A stretch of DNA of 64,000 bases from Oscillospiraceae bacterium (GCA_017521325.1 JAFXCV010000051.1:1-64000), one strand, 5' to 3'; counted from the first letter of the stretch, positions 8,930 through 18,011 are shown. Notes: generated by a model from the letters alone, not told the origin. A program made the numbers and translations.

Positions 8930-9118
8930 ATGAATCTCATTGAAAAGATCAAACAGAACGAAAATGCACCAATTTATCTGGCATTTACGCTGGGTATCCT
9001 GACAGGAACGATCATCGGTTTCTTAGCATCCCCCGTCAAGGCGGGAATCACCATCGGCAGCAATAACAACATTGAAAATAATGAAGGGTGCTGCAAAGAG
9101 GAGAACGATGCAGAATGA
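8930..9118 (+). CDS. Small single-pass membrane protein, function unknown
   Basis: A 62-residue protein starting MNLIEKIK, chosen because GGAGG lies just upstream; a GTG seven codons earlier overlaps that site. It has one hydrophobic helix (IYLAFTLGILTGTIIGFLA, about residues 13-31) and a polar acidic tail with a CC pair. No family recognised. Its stop overlaps the start of the next gene (ATGA), so the two are translationally coupled, and both sit between pgk and tpiA. Confidence 0.65.
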   Translation: MNLIEKIKQNENAPIYLAFTLGILTGTIIGFLASPVKAGITIGSNNNIENNEGCCKEENDAE

Positions 9119-9645
9119 CATTTGAATTCACACACGGAAGCACACACACCATGATGGATCTTCCGACACTGATCATCCATGTGCTGTTTGCCGGATTCTT
9201 TGTCTGGTTGATCTTCTGGTCGCTCCGGCGTGGCATCCTCTCTTTGATGGGAAAACCGCTGAATGCACGCCCCTGCCCGTTATTCTGGGAAGAGGTGGAA
9301 GCAAAGGTTCTTACAACAGAAGAGGATGAAGTCTGGCAGGAATTCCATCGGGCTGATCTTTCGGCGAAAACAGGAATCCCGAACCGTCCGTCAGGACAAA
9401 TGCGAAAGATCACTAACTGTAAAGTTGAATATTCCTATCAGGGCAAGGTTTATCAGAAAACTGTTTACAATGCAATGGCAGAGGATGATACAGTACATCT
9501 TTATTGCTGCAAAGGAAATCCCGAACAGACAAAAGCCTATGTTCCGGAAAACAACTGGAGCAAGGGTGCAGGTATTTCCTACCTGATGATCGGTGGATTT
9601 CTGCTTCTCATCGGGATAGTCATCATTAGCGTTATGTTTTTTTAA
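9115..9645 (+). CDS. Two-helix membrane protein, function unknown
   Basis: A 176-residue protein with an N-terminal hydrophobic helix (about residues 20-37), a polar central domain of roughly 100 residues, and a C-terminal helix (MIGGFLLLIGIVIISVMFF). The layout, with a beta-rich domain between two helices, recalls DUF3592-type proteins, but I cannot confirm this. The ATG at 9115 overlaps the preceding stop (ATGA); a longer in-frame start at 9088 would lie inside the preceding gene and lacks a ribosome-binding site. It ends 25 bases before tpiA. Confidence 0.65.
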   Translation: MTFEFTHGSTHTMMDLPTLIIHVLFAGFFVWLIFWSLRRGILSLMGKPLNARPCPLFWEEVEAKVLTTEEDEVWQEFHRADLSAKTGIPNRPSGQMRKITNCKVEYSYQGKVYQKTVYNAMAEDDTVHLYCCKGNPEQTKAYVPENNWSKGAGISYLMIGGFLLLIGIVIISVMFF

Positions 9646-9670
9646 TTTTATGTATAAGGAGTAATTTACT

Positions 9671-10447
9671 ATGAACAAGGCAACAAGAAAGGCAATCATT
9701 GCCGGCAACTGGAAGATGAACAACACAAGAGTAGAGGCTAAGGCTCTGCTCGAAGCAATCAAGCCCCTGGTAGCAAACGCTGAGGGCAATGTTGAAGTTA
9801 TCGCTTGCGTACCGTTCACAAACCTTGAAACTGCTATGAACGTAACAGCAGGTTCCAACGTAAAGATCGGTGCTGAGAACGTACACTTTGCAAAGTCCGG
9901 CGCATACACAGGCGAAATCTCCGCTGACATGCTCGTTGAGCTGGGCGTTGAGTATGTAGTCATCGGTCACTCCGAGAGAAGACAGTATTTCGGCGAAACT
10001 GATGAAACCGTCAACAAGAGAACTGTTGCTGCTCTGGAAGCAGGTCTCAAGCCCATCGTTTGCGTAGGCGAGCTGAAGTGGGAGCGTGAGTGCAACATCA
10101 CAGAGGAAGTCATCGCTCGCCAGATCAAGCTGGATCTGTGGTCTCTGACTGCTGAGCAGGTAAAGAACACAGTCATCGCATATGAGCCGGTATGGGCAAT
10201 CGGTACAGGTCTGACTGCAACTCCGGATCAGGCTGAAGAGGTTTGCGCATTCATCCGTGCACAGCTTGCAAAGCTCTATGATGCAGAAACTGCTGAGGCA
10301 GTTACAATTCAGTACGGCGGTTCTATGAACGCTGCAAATGCTGCAGAACTCTTGGCTAAGCCCAACATCGACGGCGGTCTGATCGGCGGTGCTTCTCTGA
10401 AGGCTGCTGATTTCAATACCATTGTACAGGCTGCTGTACAGGGCTAA
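9671..10447 (+). CDS. tpiA: Triosephosphate isomerase
   Basis: A 258-residue TIM-barrel enzyme interconverting dihydroxyacetone phosphate and glyceraldehyde 3-phosphate. It shows the N-terminal GNWKMN with the catalytic Lys, the catalytic His in VIGHSERR, the catalytic Glu in AYEPVWAIGTG and the phosphate-binding YGGSMN and GGLIGGASL loops. Length is normal. AAGGAG lies upstream of the ATG. Codon bias is strong. It belongs to the pgk-tpiA-gpmI glycolytic cluster. Confidence 0.98.
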   Translation: MNKATRKAIIAGNWKMNNTRVEAKALLEAIKPLVANAEGNVEVIACVPFTNLETAMNVTAGSNVKIGAENVHFAKSGAYTGEISADMLVELGVEYVVIGHSERRQYFGETDETVNKRTVAALEAGLKPIVCVGELKWERECNITEEVIARQIKLDLWSLTAEQVKNTVIAYEPVWAIGTGLTATPDQAEEVCAFIRAQLAKLYDAETAEAVTIQYGGSMNAANAAELLAKPNIDGGLIGGASLKAADFNTIVQAAVQG

Positions 10448-10466
10448 GCATAATCAAATATTATCA

Positions 10467-10498
10467 AGGGGATGCCGTCCTCGGTGTCCCCTCTTTTT
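10467..10498 (+). terminator. Terminator after tpiA
   Basis: A stem AGGGGA-TGCCG with CGGTG-TCCCCT, loop TCCT, followed by CTTTTT. It is a good intrinsic terminator, so the genes beyond may depend on read-through or a separate promoter. Confidence 0.8.
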
Positions 10499-10512
10499 AA
10501 AGGGGCGACAGT

Positions 10513-11289
10513 ATGGAGGGACAGAATATTCAGGAAAAGGAGAAAACACCATTCCCGTGGTCTTTGATCAATACGATCGTGGGCATTCTGCTGTTTTTTA
10601 ATCCGCTGGTTCTCTTTCAGCTTACTGTAATCGGCATTTCCGTGCCGTTAGGCGGCGCACTCCTCCTTCTGTGTACGATCATACGAGTATTACATCGGAA
10701 ATACAGAAGAACCGGTAAATGCAGGAACTCCATGTTTGTTGTCCGAGGTGTTTCCATTGTGTTGGCGGTGTTATATGCTGCCACACCGATGGTGATTCAT
10801 TCCTTTGAAGAAAACAGGCTGTTCTACCAAGCAAAGAAGTATGCTTATGCCTATGGTGTTGGTAATGCTTCACGAACGCTGTCAATCCTCCCCGACCGGC
10901 TGCCGCCGGAATGTGAGGATTACTATATGATCACACAGGGGGCTACGATCGCACAGGACTACCACCCTTCGATCTATCTGATGTTCCACACCAATGAAGA
11001 AACCATGCGAAAATATGAATCGCATATGGAATCTCTGGCAGAAGCGAAACGGCATGAAAATAAACCACCTGCACCGGATGATCCGTATTATATCTACTAT
11101 ATGGATCCTGATCCGATCTATGAATCTGCACGGTGCCCTTACGAATTTCCCATGCATGTTTACAGCAGGGTGCGAAGGGCAGGTTTCACGGACAGTCTGG
11201 GTTATGCGGTGATCTATGAGATACCGGATTATTATAATAAAGGCTGTATGCTCAATTATGAAACGGGACTTGTGGTATTCTGGATTTAA
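10513..11289 (+). CDS. Membrane protein of unknown function
   Basis: A 258-residue protein with at least three hydrophobic segments in the N-terminal third (about residues 14-28, 33-55 and 75-95), followed by a soluble, Tyr- and Pro-rich domain of about 150 residues that is probably outside the membrane. No family recognised. AGGGGCG upstream of the ATG may serve for ribosome binding and is shared with the end of the tpiA terminator region. It lies between tpiA and gpmI, and codon use is ordinary, unlike the flanking glycolytic genes. Confidence 0.6.
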   Translation: MEGQNIQEKEKTPFPWSLINTIVGILLFFNPLVLFQLTVIGISVPLGGALLLLCTIIRVLHRKYRRTGKCRNSMFVVRGVSIVLAVLYAATPMVIHSFEENRLFYQAKKYAYAYGVGNASRTLSILPDRLPPECEDYYMITQGATIAQDYHPSIYLMFHTNEETMRKYESHMESLAEAKRHENKPPAPDDPYYIYYMDPDPIYESARCPYEFPMHVYSRVRRAGFTDSLGYAVIYEIPDYYNKGCMLNYETGLVVFWI

Positions 11290-11342
11290 TTGGGTATCAT
11301 TGATTTTATCAAATTAAATAAGTTATGAAAGGGTTAATTACT

Positions 11343-12863
11343 ATGAGCAAAAAACCAGTAGCTTTGATTATTATGGATGGTTTCGGCTATAATGCGAGCG
11401 ATTACGGCAATGCCATTTTCGCCGCAAAGACACCGAACCTCGACAAATATATGCAGGGCCCGAACACCATCATCGGTGCAAGCGGTCTTGATGTCGGTCT
11501 GCCGGATGGACAGATGGGCAACTCCGAGGTTGGTCACACCAACATCGGCGCAGGCAGAATCGTTTACCAGATGCTGGTGAAGATCTCCAAGTCCATCAAG
11601 GACGGCGATTTCTTCGAGAACAAGGCACTTGTGGATGCTATGGAAAACTGCAAGGCAAAGGGCAGCGCACTGCATCTGATGGGTCTTCTCTCCCCCGGCG
11701 GCGTACACAGCCACATGGAGCATCTCTACGGTCTGTGCGAAATGGCGAAGAAGAATGGTCTTGACAAGGTTTATGTTCACGCATTCCTCGACGGACGTGA
11801 CGTTCCTCCGTCCTCCGCAGCTGATTTCATGGAAGAAGCAGTTGCAAAGATGAACGAGATCGGCGTGGGCAAGGTTGCGACTGTCATGGGCAGATTCTAT
11901 GCAATGGACAGAGATAACGCTTGGGACAGAGTGGAAAAGGCATACGCTGCAATGGTTTACGGCGAGGGCGTAAACGCACAGTGTCCTGTACAGGCAATCC
12001 GTGATTCCTATGCAAATGAAGTAACGGACGAATTCATGCTCCCGACTGTTGTGGAAGGCGGTGCAAAGATCGCAGCTGACGACAGCGTGGTATTCTTCAA
12101 CTTCCGTCCTGACCGTGCAAGACAGATCACCCGTGCATTCGTGGACGAGGCATTCACAGGCTTTGAGAGAAAGAACGGCTTCTTCCCGCTGCATTTTGTC
12201 TGCATGGCACAGTATGATGCGACAATGCCCAACGTATCCGTTGCCTTCCCCCCTGAGGCTCTGACCATGACTCTGGGCGAATACCTGAGCAAGTGCGGCA
12301 AAACACAGCTCAGAATTGCCGAAACACAGAAGTATGCACATGTTACATTCTTCTTCAATGGCGGCGAAGAAAAGCAGTTCGAGGGCGAGGACAGAATCCT
12401 CATCAAGTCCCCCGATGTAGAAACCTTCGATATGAAGCCCGAAATGAGCGCATATGAAGTAACTGACGCTGTTGTGGAAGCGATCGAATCCGACAAATAT
12501 GATGTCATCATCCTCAACTACGCAAACTGCGACATGGTAGGTCACACAGGCATTTTCGATGCAGCTGTGGCTGCAGTGGAGGCTGTGGATACCTGCGTTG
12601 GCAGAATGGTTGACGCAATTCTCGCAAAGGGCGGTGCGGCTCTGATTACCGCTGACCATGGCAATGCTGACAAGATGTACGAACCCGACGGCAGTGCATT
12701 CACCGCACACACCACAAACCCCGTTCCGTTCATCGTAGTGGGCGCAGGCGACTGCAAGCTGCGTGAGGGCGGCGTGCTGGCTGACCTCTCCCCGACCATC
12801 CTCAAGCTCCTTAATCTTGAGCAGCCGAAGGAAATGACAGGAACTTCCCTGATTGTAGATTAA
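11343..12863 (+). CDS. gpmI: 2,3-bisphosphoglycerate-independent phosphoglycerate mutase
   Basis: A 506-residue, two-metal phosphoglycerate mutase of the alkaline phosphatase superfamily, interconverting 3- and 2-phosphoglycerate. It shows LIIMDGFGYN at the N-terminus, the phosphoserine region GQMGNSEVGHTNIGAG, DGRDVPP, and the C-terminal metal ligands in DMVGHTG and ITADHGNAD. The start MSKKPVAL at 11343 is preferred because GAAAGGG lies upstream; an ATG at 11325 overlaps that site. Cytosolic, last gene of the glycolytic cluster. Confidence 0.97.
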   Translation: MSKKPVALIIMDGFGYNASDYGNAIFAAKTPNLDKYMQGPNTIIGASGLDVGLPDGQMGNSEVGHTNIGAGRIVYQMLVKISKSIKDGDFFENKALVDAMENCKAKGSALHLMGLLSPGGVHSHMEHLYGLCEMAKKNGLDKVYVHAFLDGRDVPPSSAADFMEEAVAKMNEIGVGKVATVMGRFYAMDRDNAWDRVEKAYAAMVYGEGVNAQCPVQAIRDSYANEVTDEFMLPTVVEGGAKIAADDSVVFFNFRPDRARQITRAFVDEAFTGFERKNGFFPLHFVCMAQYDATMPNVSVAFPPEALTMTLGEYLSKCGKTQLRIAETQKYAHVTFFFNGGEEKQFEGEDRILIKSPDVETFDMKPEMSAYEVTDAVVEAIESDKYDVIILNYANCDMVGHTGIFDAAVAAVEAVDTCVGRMVDAILAKGGAALITADHGNADKMYEPDGSAFTAHTTNPVPFIVVGAGDCKLREGGVLADLSPTILKLLNLEQPKEMTGTSLIVD

Positions 12864-12869
12864 ACTGAT

Positions 12870-12913
12870 AAATCCCAAATTCCCCATGCATTGTTCGGAA
12901 TTTGGGATTTTCT
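12870..12913 (+). terminator. Terminator after gpmI
   Basis: A long stem AAATCCCAAATTCC with GGAATTTGGGATTT closes a 13-base loop and ends in a T-run. It is nearly symmetrical and ends the glycolytic cluster. Confidence 0.85.
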
Positions 12914-12955
12914 AAAATATCGGATGTTATAAATAAGTAAGAAAGGGGCAAAATC

Positions 12956-14107
12956 ATGGAAAAAGGAAATGTTTTGGTAATCGGTAATTCCGGCGTTGGA
13001 AAATCAACGCTGATCAACGCAGTTCTCGGTGAAGATGTTGCTGTGACCGGATGGGGCACCGAAGGAACGACAAGCGAACTGAAAATCCACGAAAATGAGA
13101 ACATTCCGTTTCGACTGATTGATACCGTTGGTTTTGAGGCAACATTTCTGAAGGATCAGCAGGCGATCAATTCTGTAAAAAAATGGTCGAAAAATTGTGC
13201 CAAAGAGGGAAAAGAGGATCATCAGATCAACCTCATCTGGTTTTGTGTGGACGGCACACGTCGTAAACTGTTTTCGAGGGATCTTCAGGTTTTTCTGAGG
13301 GCAACCTCCATGTGGAAAACAGTACCGATCATCGTGACGATCACCAAATCCTATTCCGTTAAGGAAAGAGCCGAAAACATTGAGATGGTCAAGCTTGCTT
13401 TCACGAAGCAGAAAAATGTATCCAGAATGCCACGGGAAATCATTCCCGTTGTGGCTTCGATCTATGAAATTGATGATGCAGTGTTTTCGCCGCCATCCGG
13501 AATTACCGAACTGATTGAAAAGACAAATGAACTGATGCCGGAGGGAATCCAGGCAGGTGAAAATGATCTTGCGCAATTCAAACTTACCAGAAAGCGTGCA
13601 TTGTCACAGACCGTAGTTGCCGCAACCACAACTGCCGGTGCAATTGTAGGTGCTGTACCGATTCCGTTTGCCGATGGTGCGATACTTTCCCCCATTGAGG
13701 TTGCCATGGTGAACTCACTCTCGCAGATCTACGGCGTCAATAAGGATGAAAAATCGAAATTGTTCTTCACCTCCATTGTTGAAGTCGGTACTGTAGGCGT
13801 AGCCGCAAGGGCTGCAATCAGTGCATTGAAAATGATACCCGGCATCAATCTCGGCGCAAGCGTCCTCAATGCCATTATTGCCGGCAGCATCATCGCAGCA
13901 CTCGGTGAAGGCTCAATCTATGTTTTTGAACAAATCTACCTGGGCAACAAATCCATCGAAGATATTGAATGGATGAAGAATCTGATGGAATCACGGTTCT
14001 CCTCTGAATTTGTCAAGAAGGTGATGAAGATCGCCGAAAGTCTGACAGAAACGTCGGATCCTAAAACAATCGCCAAAAACTGCATCAATATCTTCAAGAA
14101 CAAGTAA
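12956..14107 (+). CDS. Era-like GTPase with C-terminal DUF697-type membrane domain
   Basis: A 383-residue protein. The N-terminal TRAFAC-class GTPase domain has the P-loop GNSGVGKST at about residues 9-17, a G2 Thr in EGTTSE, G3 DTVGF near 58, and TITKSY as a non-canonical G4. The C-terminal 170 residues contain hydrophobic helices (VVAATTTAGAIVGAVPIPFADG and a glycine-rich stretch near 300) typical of DUF697, which in other bacteria follows such GTPases. It probably binds the membrane in a nucleotide-dependent way; the cellular role of this family is not established. GAAAGGGG upstream supports the start. RNase Z follows 20 bases downstream. Confidence 0.8.
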   Translation: MEKGNVLVIGNSGVGKSTLINAVLGEDVAVTGWGTEGTTSELKIHENENIPFRLIDTVGFEATFLKDQQAINSVKKWSKNCAKEGKEDHQINLIWFCVDGTRRKLFSRDLQVFLRATSMWKTVPIIVTITKSYSVKERAENIEMVKLAFTKQKNVSRMPREIIPVVASIYEIDDAVFSPPSGITELIEKTNELMPEGIQAGENDLAQFKLTRKRALSQTVVAATTTAGAIVGAVPIPFADGAILSPIEVAMVNSLSQIYGVNKDEKSKLFFTSIVEVGTVGVAARAAISALKMIPGINLGASVLNAIIAGSIIAALGEGSIYVFEQIYLGNKSIEDIEWMKNLMESRFSSEFVKKVMKIAESLTETSDPKTIAKNCINIFKNK

Positions 14108-14127
14108 TGTATAAGAGGTAAAGCTTT

Positions 14128-15030
14128 ATGATAAATATATGCCTTGCAGGAACCGGGGGTATGCTCCCCCTTCCGAACCGCTGGCTGACCTGTTTCTGGC
14201 TCGATTATAACGGAAAAGCGGCACTCATCGACTGCGGCGAGGGCACGCAGATCACACTTGCCAAGCACGGCTGCAAGCTCAGCCGACTTGATGCGCTGCT
14301 GATCACCCATGCCCACGCAGACCATATTTCGGGGCTTCCCGGACTTCTGCTTTCGCTCGGAAACTACGGAAAAACGGACACCCTTACCATCTACGGTCAC
14401 GAGGGAATCAGCGCTGTCATCGAACAGCTCTGCTGCATCTGTCCGATGCTCCCCTTTCCGCTGGAAGTCGTAGAGCTTTCCGATACGGAGATTTCCAACT
14501 TTTCGTGGAACGGTCTGGAGGTGCAAAGCCTCCCTTTGCGCCATAGAATACCCTGTCTTGGTTATTCCTTCAAGCTGCATAGAAATCCCGTATTCAATCC
14601 ACAAAAGGCACAGAATGCAGGAATTCCGTTGCAATTCTGGAAAGCACTCCACGCCGGCGAAACCATCACGACCGAAAATGCGGTGTATACCCCCGACATG
14701 GTGACGGATGAAACCCGTCCCCCTATCAAGATCACCTATATGACCGATACGCTGTATTTTGAGCAGATAACGGATTTTGCAAAGGATTCCGATCTGCTGG
14801 TGTGCGAGGGCATGTACGGGGATGATGAGTATCTGCCGAAAATGCAGGAGAAAATGCACATGGTCTTTTCGCAGGCGGCAACGCTTGCAAAGGATGCTGC
14901 TGTAAAAGAGCTCTGGCTGACGCATTACAGCCCGGCACTGACAAATCCTGCGGAATATGCGGAAATGGTGCAGGCGATCTTTCCGGATACGGTCGTGAGT
15001 ACGGATGGGCAGAGGATGACACTCGGATAA
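14128..15030 (+). CDS. rnz: Ribonuclease Z
   Basis: A 300-residue metallo-beta-lactamase-fold endonuclease that trims tRNA 3' ends. It shows the N-terminal LAGTGGMLPLPNR segment, the first metal motif THAHADHISGLPG (HxHxDH) at about residues 61-73, the LPLRHRIPCLGY segment and the second-half metal ligands (MTDT near 205, LTHYSP near 272). Length is typical of short bacterial RNase Z. AAGAGGT lies upstream of the ATG. It is cotranscribed with the preceding GTPase (20-base gap) and ends at a strong terminator. Confidence 0.93.
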   Translation: MINICLAGTGGMLPLPNRWLTCFWLDYNGKAALIDCGEGTQITLAKHGCKLSRLDALLITHAHADHISGLPGLLLSLGNYGKTDTLTIYGHEGISAVIEQLCCICPMLPFPLEVVELSDTEISNFSWNGLEVQSLPLRHRIPCLGYSFKLHRNPVFNPQKAQNAGIPLQFWKALHAGETITTENAVYTPDMVTDETRPPIKITYMTDTLYFEQITDFAKDSDLLVCEGMYGDDEYLPKMQEKMHMVFSQAATLAKDAAVKELWLTHYSPALTNPAEYAEMVQAIFPDTVVSTDGQRMTLG

Positions 15031-15057
15031 TGACAAATACTCCACAAAATTACACAA

Positions 15058-15085
15058 CCCCCGACAATCGTCGGGGGCATTTTTT
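15058..15085 (+). terminator. Terminator after rnz
   Basis: A stem CCCCCGAC...GTCGGGGG followed by CATTTTTT. It is a textbook intrinsic terminator. Confidence 0.92.
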
Positions 15086-15114
15086 GTCAGCAGTTGAGAA
15101 ATGCCCAAAATCCA

Positions 15115-15143
15115 TTGACGAGGGGAATTTTTTGTGCTATAAT
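15115..15143 (+). promoter_or_regulatory. Promoter of the nfnAB-yajC unit
   Basis: TTGACG (15115-15120) and a perfect TATAAT (15138-15143) are separated by 17 bases. About 70 bases of leader precede the GTG start. Confidence 0.88.
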
Positions 15144-15222
15144 AAAGAGAATACAACTTTTTAAGCTGTAAATTTTTCAGAACACTGCATGGCATCATGC
15201 AGCAGATTGGAGGAATCTGAAC

Positions 15223-16056
15223 GTGTTTCCAATCGTTCGTAAAAAAGAACTCAACCCCAATGTTACTTTGATGGAAATTTCCGCTCCCTACATTGCCGCA
15301 AAGGCAATGCCCGGACAGTTCATCATCTTCCGTGTGGATGAAACCGGCGAGCGTGTTCCGCTGACCATTGCGGATTTTGACCGTGAAAAGGGTACGATTA
15401 CGATTATTTTCCAGATCGTCGGCTACTCTACCGAAAAACTGAATGCACTCTCCGAGGGCGACAGCATCCTCGATGTGGTAGGCCCTCTGGGTCTGCCGAC
15501 CGAATATCCCGAAAATGCTGAGCGCATCTGCGTGATCGGCGGCGGCGTAGGCTGTGCGATCGCCTATCCGCAGGCAAAATATATGCATGCACAGGGCAAG
15601 CAGGTGGATGTCATCGCAGGCTTCCGTTCCAAGGATATTGTGATCCTTGAGGAGGAATTCAAGGCAGCTTGTTCCGAACTGATCCTCTGCACGGATGACG
15701 GCAGCTACGGCAGACAGGGCTTTGTGACACAGGCGCTGCAGGCGCAGATCGATGCAGGTGTCAAGTATGATGCTGTGATCGCCATCGGTCCTGTACCGAT
15801 GATGAAGTTTGTCTGTGAGCTGACGAAAAAGTACGATATTCCGACCATTGTATCTCTCAACCCCATCATGGTTGACGGTACGGGTATGTGCGGCGGATGC
15901 CGTGTGACTGTCGGCGGACAGATCCGCTATGCCTGCGTGGATGGTCCCGATTTTGACGGACATCAGGTCGATTTTGACGAGCTGATGCGCCGAAACGGCA
16001 CTTACCGTGTGCGTGAAGCAAGCTGCCGCATGCTCAGACAGGCTGATAAACTGTAA
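15223..16056 (+). CDS. nfnA: NfnA, FAD/[2Fe-2S] subunit of NADH-dependent ferredoxin:NADP+ oxidoreductase
   Basis: A 277-residue ferredoxin-NADP reductase-type protein, like the dihydroorotate dehydrogenase electron-transfer subunit PyrK. It has the FAD segment RVPLTIAD, the NAD-binding GGGVGCAIAYPQ near residue 106 and a C-terminal [2Fe-2S] cysteine cluster (GTGMCGGCRVTV plus a Cys in RYACVDGP). With the next gene it forms the electron-bifurcating Nfn complex, which couples ferredoxin and NADH to NADP+ reduction in clostridia. The start is GTG, nine bases after GGAGG. PyrK alone is an alternative, but no pyrD is adjacent and nfnB follows. Confidence 0.9.
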   Translation: MFPIVRKKELNPNVTLMEISAPYIAAKAMPGQFIIFRVDETGERVPLTIADFDREKGTITIIFQIVGYSTEKLNALSEGDSILDVVGPLGLPTEYPENAERICVIGGGVGCAIAYPQAKYMHAQGKQVDVIAGFRSKDIVILEEEFKAACSELILCTDDGSYGRQGFVTQALQAQIDAGVKYDAVIAIGPVPMMKFVCELTKKYDIPTIVSLNPIMVDGTGMCGGCRVTVGGQIRYACVDGPDFDGHQVDFDELMRRNGTYRVREASCRMLRQADKL

Positions 16057-16081
16057 GGACCGATCGGAAGGAGTGACAAAT

Positions 16082-17473
16082 ATGCCGAATATGGCAATGA
16101 CGAAAGTACCGATTCCGGAGCAGGATCCCAAGGTACGAGCAAGAAATTTTGACGAGGTAACCCTCGGTTATACTGCTGAAATGGCAATGGAGGAAGCGCA
16201 GCGCTGTCTCAATTGCAAAAATATGCCCTGTGTTTCGGGATGTCCTGTGAATGTGCGCATTCCGGAATTTATCCAAAAGGTTGCAGAGGGTGATTTTGAA
16301 CAGGCGTATGTCATCATCCGCAGCACAAACGGACTTCCCGCTGTCTGCGGCAGAGTTTGTCCGCAGGAACGCCAGTGCGAAAGCAAGTGCGTGCGTGGTA
16401 TCAAGGGTGAGCCGGTCGGCATCGGCAGACTCGAACGCTTCGTTGCGGATACTCACATGAAAAACGGCGATACTACTGTAGAAAAGCCCGTATCCAACGG
16501 TCACAAGGCTGCCATTGTCGGCGGCGGCCCTGCAGGACTTACCTGTGCAGGCGATCTTGCAAGAATGGGCTATGAGGTAACGATCTTTGAGGCATTCCAC
16601 GTTGCGGGTGGCGTGCTGATGTACGGCATTCCGGAATTCCGTCTGCCCAAGGACATCGTACAGAAGGAAGTGCAGACGCTGCGTAAGCTGGGCGTAAACA
16701 TCATGACGAATATGGTCATCGGCAAGGTGCTGTCCATTGATGAACTGATGGAACAGGGGTATGAAACGATCTTCGTCGGCTCCGGCGCAGGACTTCCCCG
16801 TTTCATGGGAATTGAAGGCGAAGCACTCGTGGGCGTATGCTCGGCAAACGAGTACCTGACCAGAATCAACCTCATGAAGGGCTACAAGGAGGGCTATGAT
16901 ACGCCCGTGCTGAAGTCGAAATCCGTTGCGGTTGTCGGCGGCGGCAATGTGGCAATGGATGCCGCAAGAAGCGCCCTGCGCATGGGTGCGGAGCATGTAT
17001 ACATTGTATACAGACGTTCCGAGGACGAAATGCCTGCAAGACGTGAGGAGGTTCATCACGCAAAGGAAGAGGGCGTGGAATTCCTGACGCTGAATAATCC
17101 CGTGAAGATCCTTGGTGACGAAAACGGCAGGGCATGTGCAATGGTATGCCAGAAGATGGAGCTTGGTGAGCCGGACGAAAGCGGCAGACGCTCCCCTGTT
17201 CCGGTGGAAGGCTCGGAATATGAGCTTCCTGTGGACACAGTAATCATGTCCATCGGTACTTCTCCGAATCCCCTGATCCGCACGACCACAAAGGGACTTG
17301 AAGCAAACCGCAGGGGCTGCCTGATCGTAGATGAAGATATGATGACGACCAAGGAAGGCGTATACGCCGGCGGTGATGCCGTGACAGGCGCTGCTACGGT
17401 CATTCTTGCCATGGGTGCAGGTAAAGCTGCCGCAAAGGCAATGGACGAATATATGCAAAAGAAATCAAAATAA
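16082..17473 (+). CDS. nfnB: NfnB, FAD/[4Fe-4S] subunit (glutamate synthase small-subunit-like)
   Basis: A 463-residue flavoprotein of the GltA/GltD-like family. The N-terminal half carries Cys motifs for two [4Fe-4S] clusters (CLNCKNMPCVSGCP and CGRVCPQERQCESKCV). It is followed by the FAD-binding IVGGGPAGL, the NADP-binding VVGGGNVAMDAARSA and the C-terminal VYAGGDAVTGAATV motif. It is annotated in many genomes as gltA, but the adjacent nfnA makes the Nfn bifurcating complex the better assignment. The start at 16082 is set by GGAAGGAG; an upstream ATG at 16007 lies inside nfnA. It probably supplies NADPH for biosynthesis. Confidence 0.92.
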   Translation: MPNMAMTKVPIPEQDPKVRARNFDEVTLGYTAEMAMEEAQRCLNCKNMPCVSGCPVNVRIPEFIQKVAEGDFEQAYVIIRSTNGLPAVCGRVCPQERQCESKCVRGIKGEPVGIGRLERFVADTHMKNGDTTVEKPVSNGHKAAIVGGGPAGLTCAGDLARMGYEVTIFEAFHVAGGVLMYGIPEFRLPKDIVQKEVQTLRKLGVNIMTNMVIGKVLSIDELMEQGYETIFVGSGAGLPRFMGIEGEALVGVCSANEYLTRINLMKGYKEGYDTPVLKSKSVAVVGGGNVAMDAARSALRMGAEHVYIVYRRSEDEMPARREEVHHAKEEGVEFLTLNNPVKILGDENGRACAMVCQKMELGEPDESGRRSPVPVEGSEYELPVDTVIMSIGTSPNPLIRTTTKGLEANRRGCLIVDEDMMTTKEGVYAGGDAVTGAATVILAMGAGKAAAKAMDEYMQKKSK

Positions 17474-17489
17474 ATCGGAGGTAGTATTT

Positions 17490-17951
17490 ATGAGAAAGAC
17501 TTTTTTGAAAGCACTGGCTGCGCTGACAGGCACATCCATGGTTACGGTAATGGGTACTGTGACAGCATTTGCTGAGGATGCTGCTGCTTCCAATCAGCAG
17601 CCCGGTGGAATCGGCGCACTGATTTCCACCTTTGCACTTCCCCTCATCCTGCTGTTTTTCCTCTATTTCATCATGATCCGTCCGCAGCGCAAGGCGGAGA
17701 AGGAAACACTCGAAATGCAGAAGAACCTGCAGATCGGTGATGAAGTTATCACCATCGGCGGCATCGTTGGTATCGTTCTTCGTGTGGAAGAGGCAACCAA
17801 GACCGTTGTTCTGGAAACAGGCAGCGATCGTCTGAAGATCCGCATGATGCAGGACGCCATCAAGGAAAATGTAACTGCAAGAGAAGCTGCAGCTGCTGCA
17901 AAGGCTGAGAAGATGAAGGCAAAAACCCAGCCCAAGTCCAATAAGGAATAA
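17490..17951 (+). CDS. yajC: Preprotein translocase accessory subunit YajC
   Basis: A 153-residue membrane protein with a hydrophobic N-terminus, one firm transmembrane helix (LPLILLFFLYFIMI) directly followed by the YajC hallmark RPQRKAEKE, then a small soluble domain with QIGDEVITIGGIVGIV and a charged Ala/Lys tail. The first 28 residues look like an extra signal-like helix ending in AFAED, longer than in many YajC proteins. The start at 17490 has GGAGG upstream. It lies 16 bases after nfnB and is probably cotranscribed. It would associate with SecDF/SecYEG. Confidence 0.93.
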   Translation: MRKTFLKALAALTGTSMVTVMGTVTAFAEDAAASNQQPGGIGALISTFALPLILLFFLYFIMIRPQRKAEKETLEMQKNLQIGDEVITIGGIVGIVLRVEEATKTVVLETGSDRLKIRMMQDAIKENVTAREAAAAAKAEKMKAKTQPKSNKE

Positions 17952-17985
17952 TCCCTGCTTTATCCGCATAGAATGTACCATGCAT

Positions 17986-18011
17986 CGCCCTGCATTATGC
18001 AGGGCGTTCAT
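17986..18011 (+). terminator. Hairpin after yajC
   Basis: A perfect 9-bp stem CGCCCTGCA-TTA-TGCAGGGCG followed by a modest U-rich tail (TTCATTTT). It is probably a weak terminator. Confidence 0.6.

Noticed and set aside
7617-12887. Long minus-strand open frames opposite pgk and gpmI
   Set aside because: They mirror strongly biased codon use of highly expressed genes on the plus strand; products are Cys/His-rich with no family likeness.
15223-16056. Naming the FAD/[2Fe-2S] protein pyrK
   Set aside because: No dihydroorotate dehydrogenase gene is adjacent, and the GltA-like partner follows directly, which fits NfnA.
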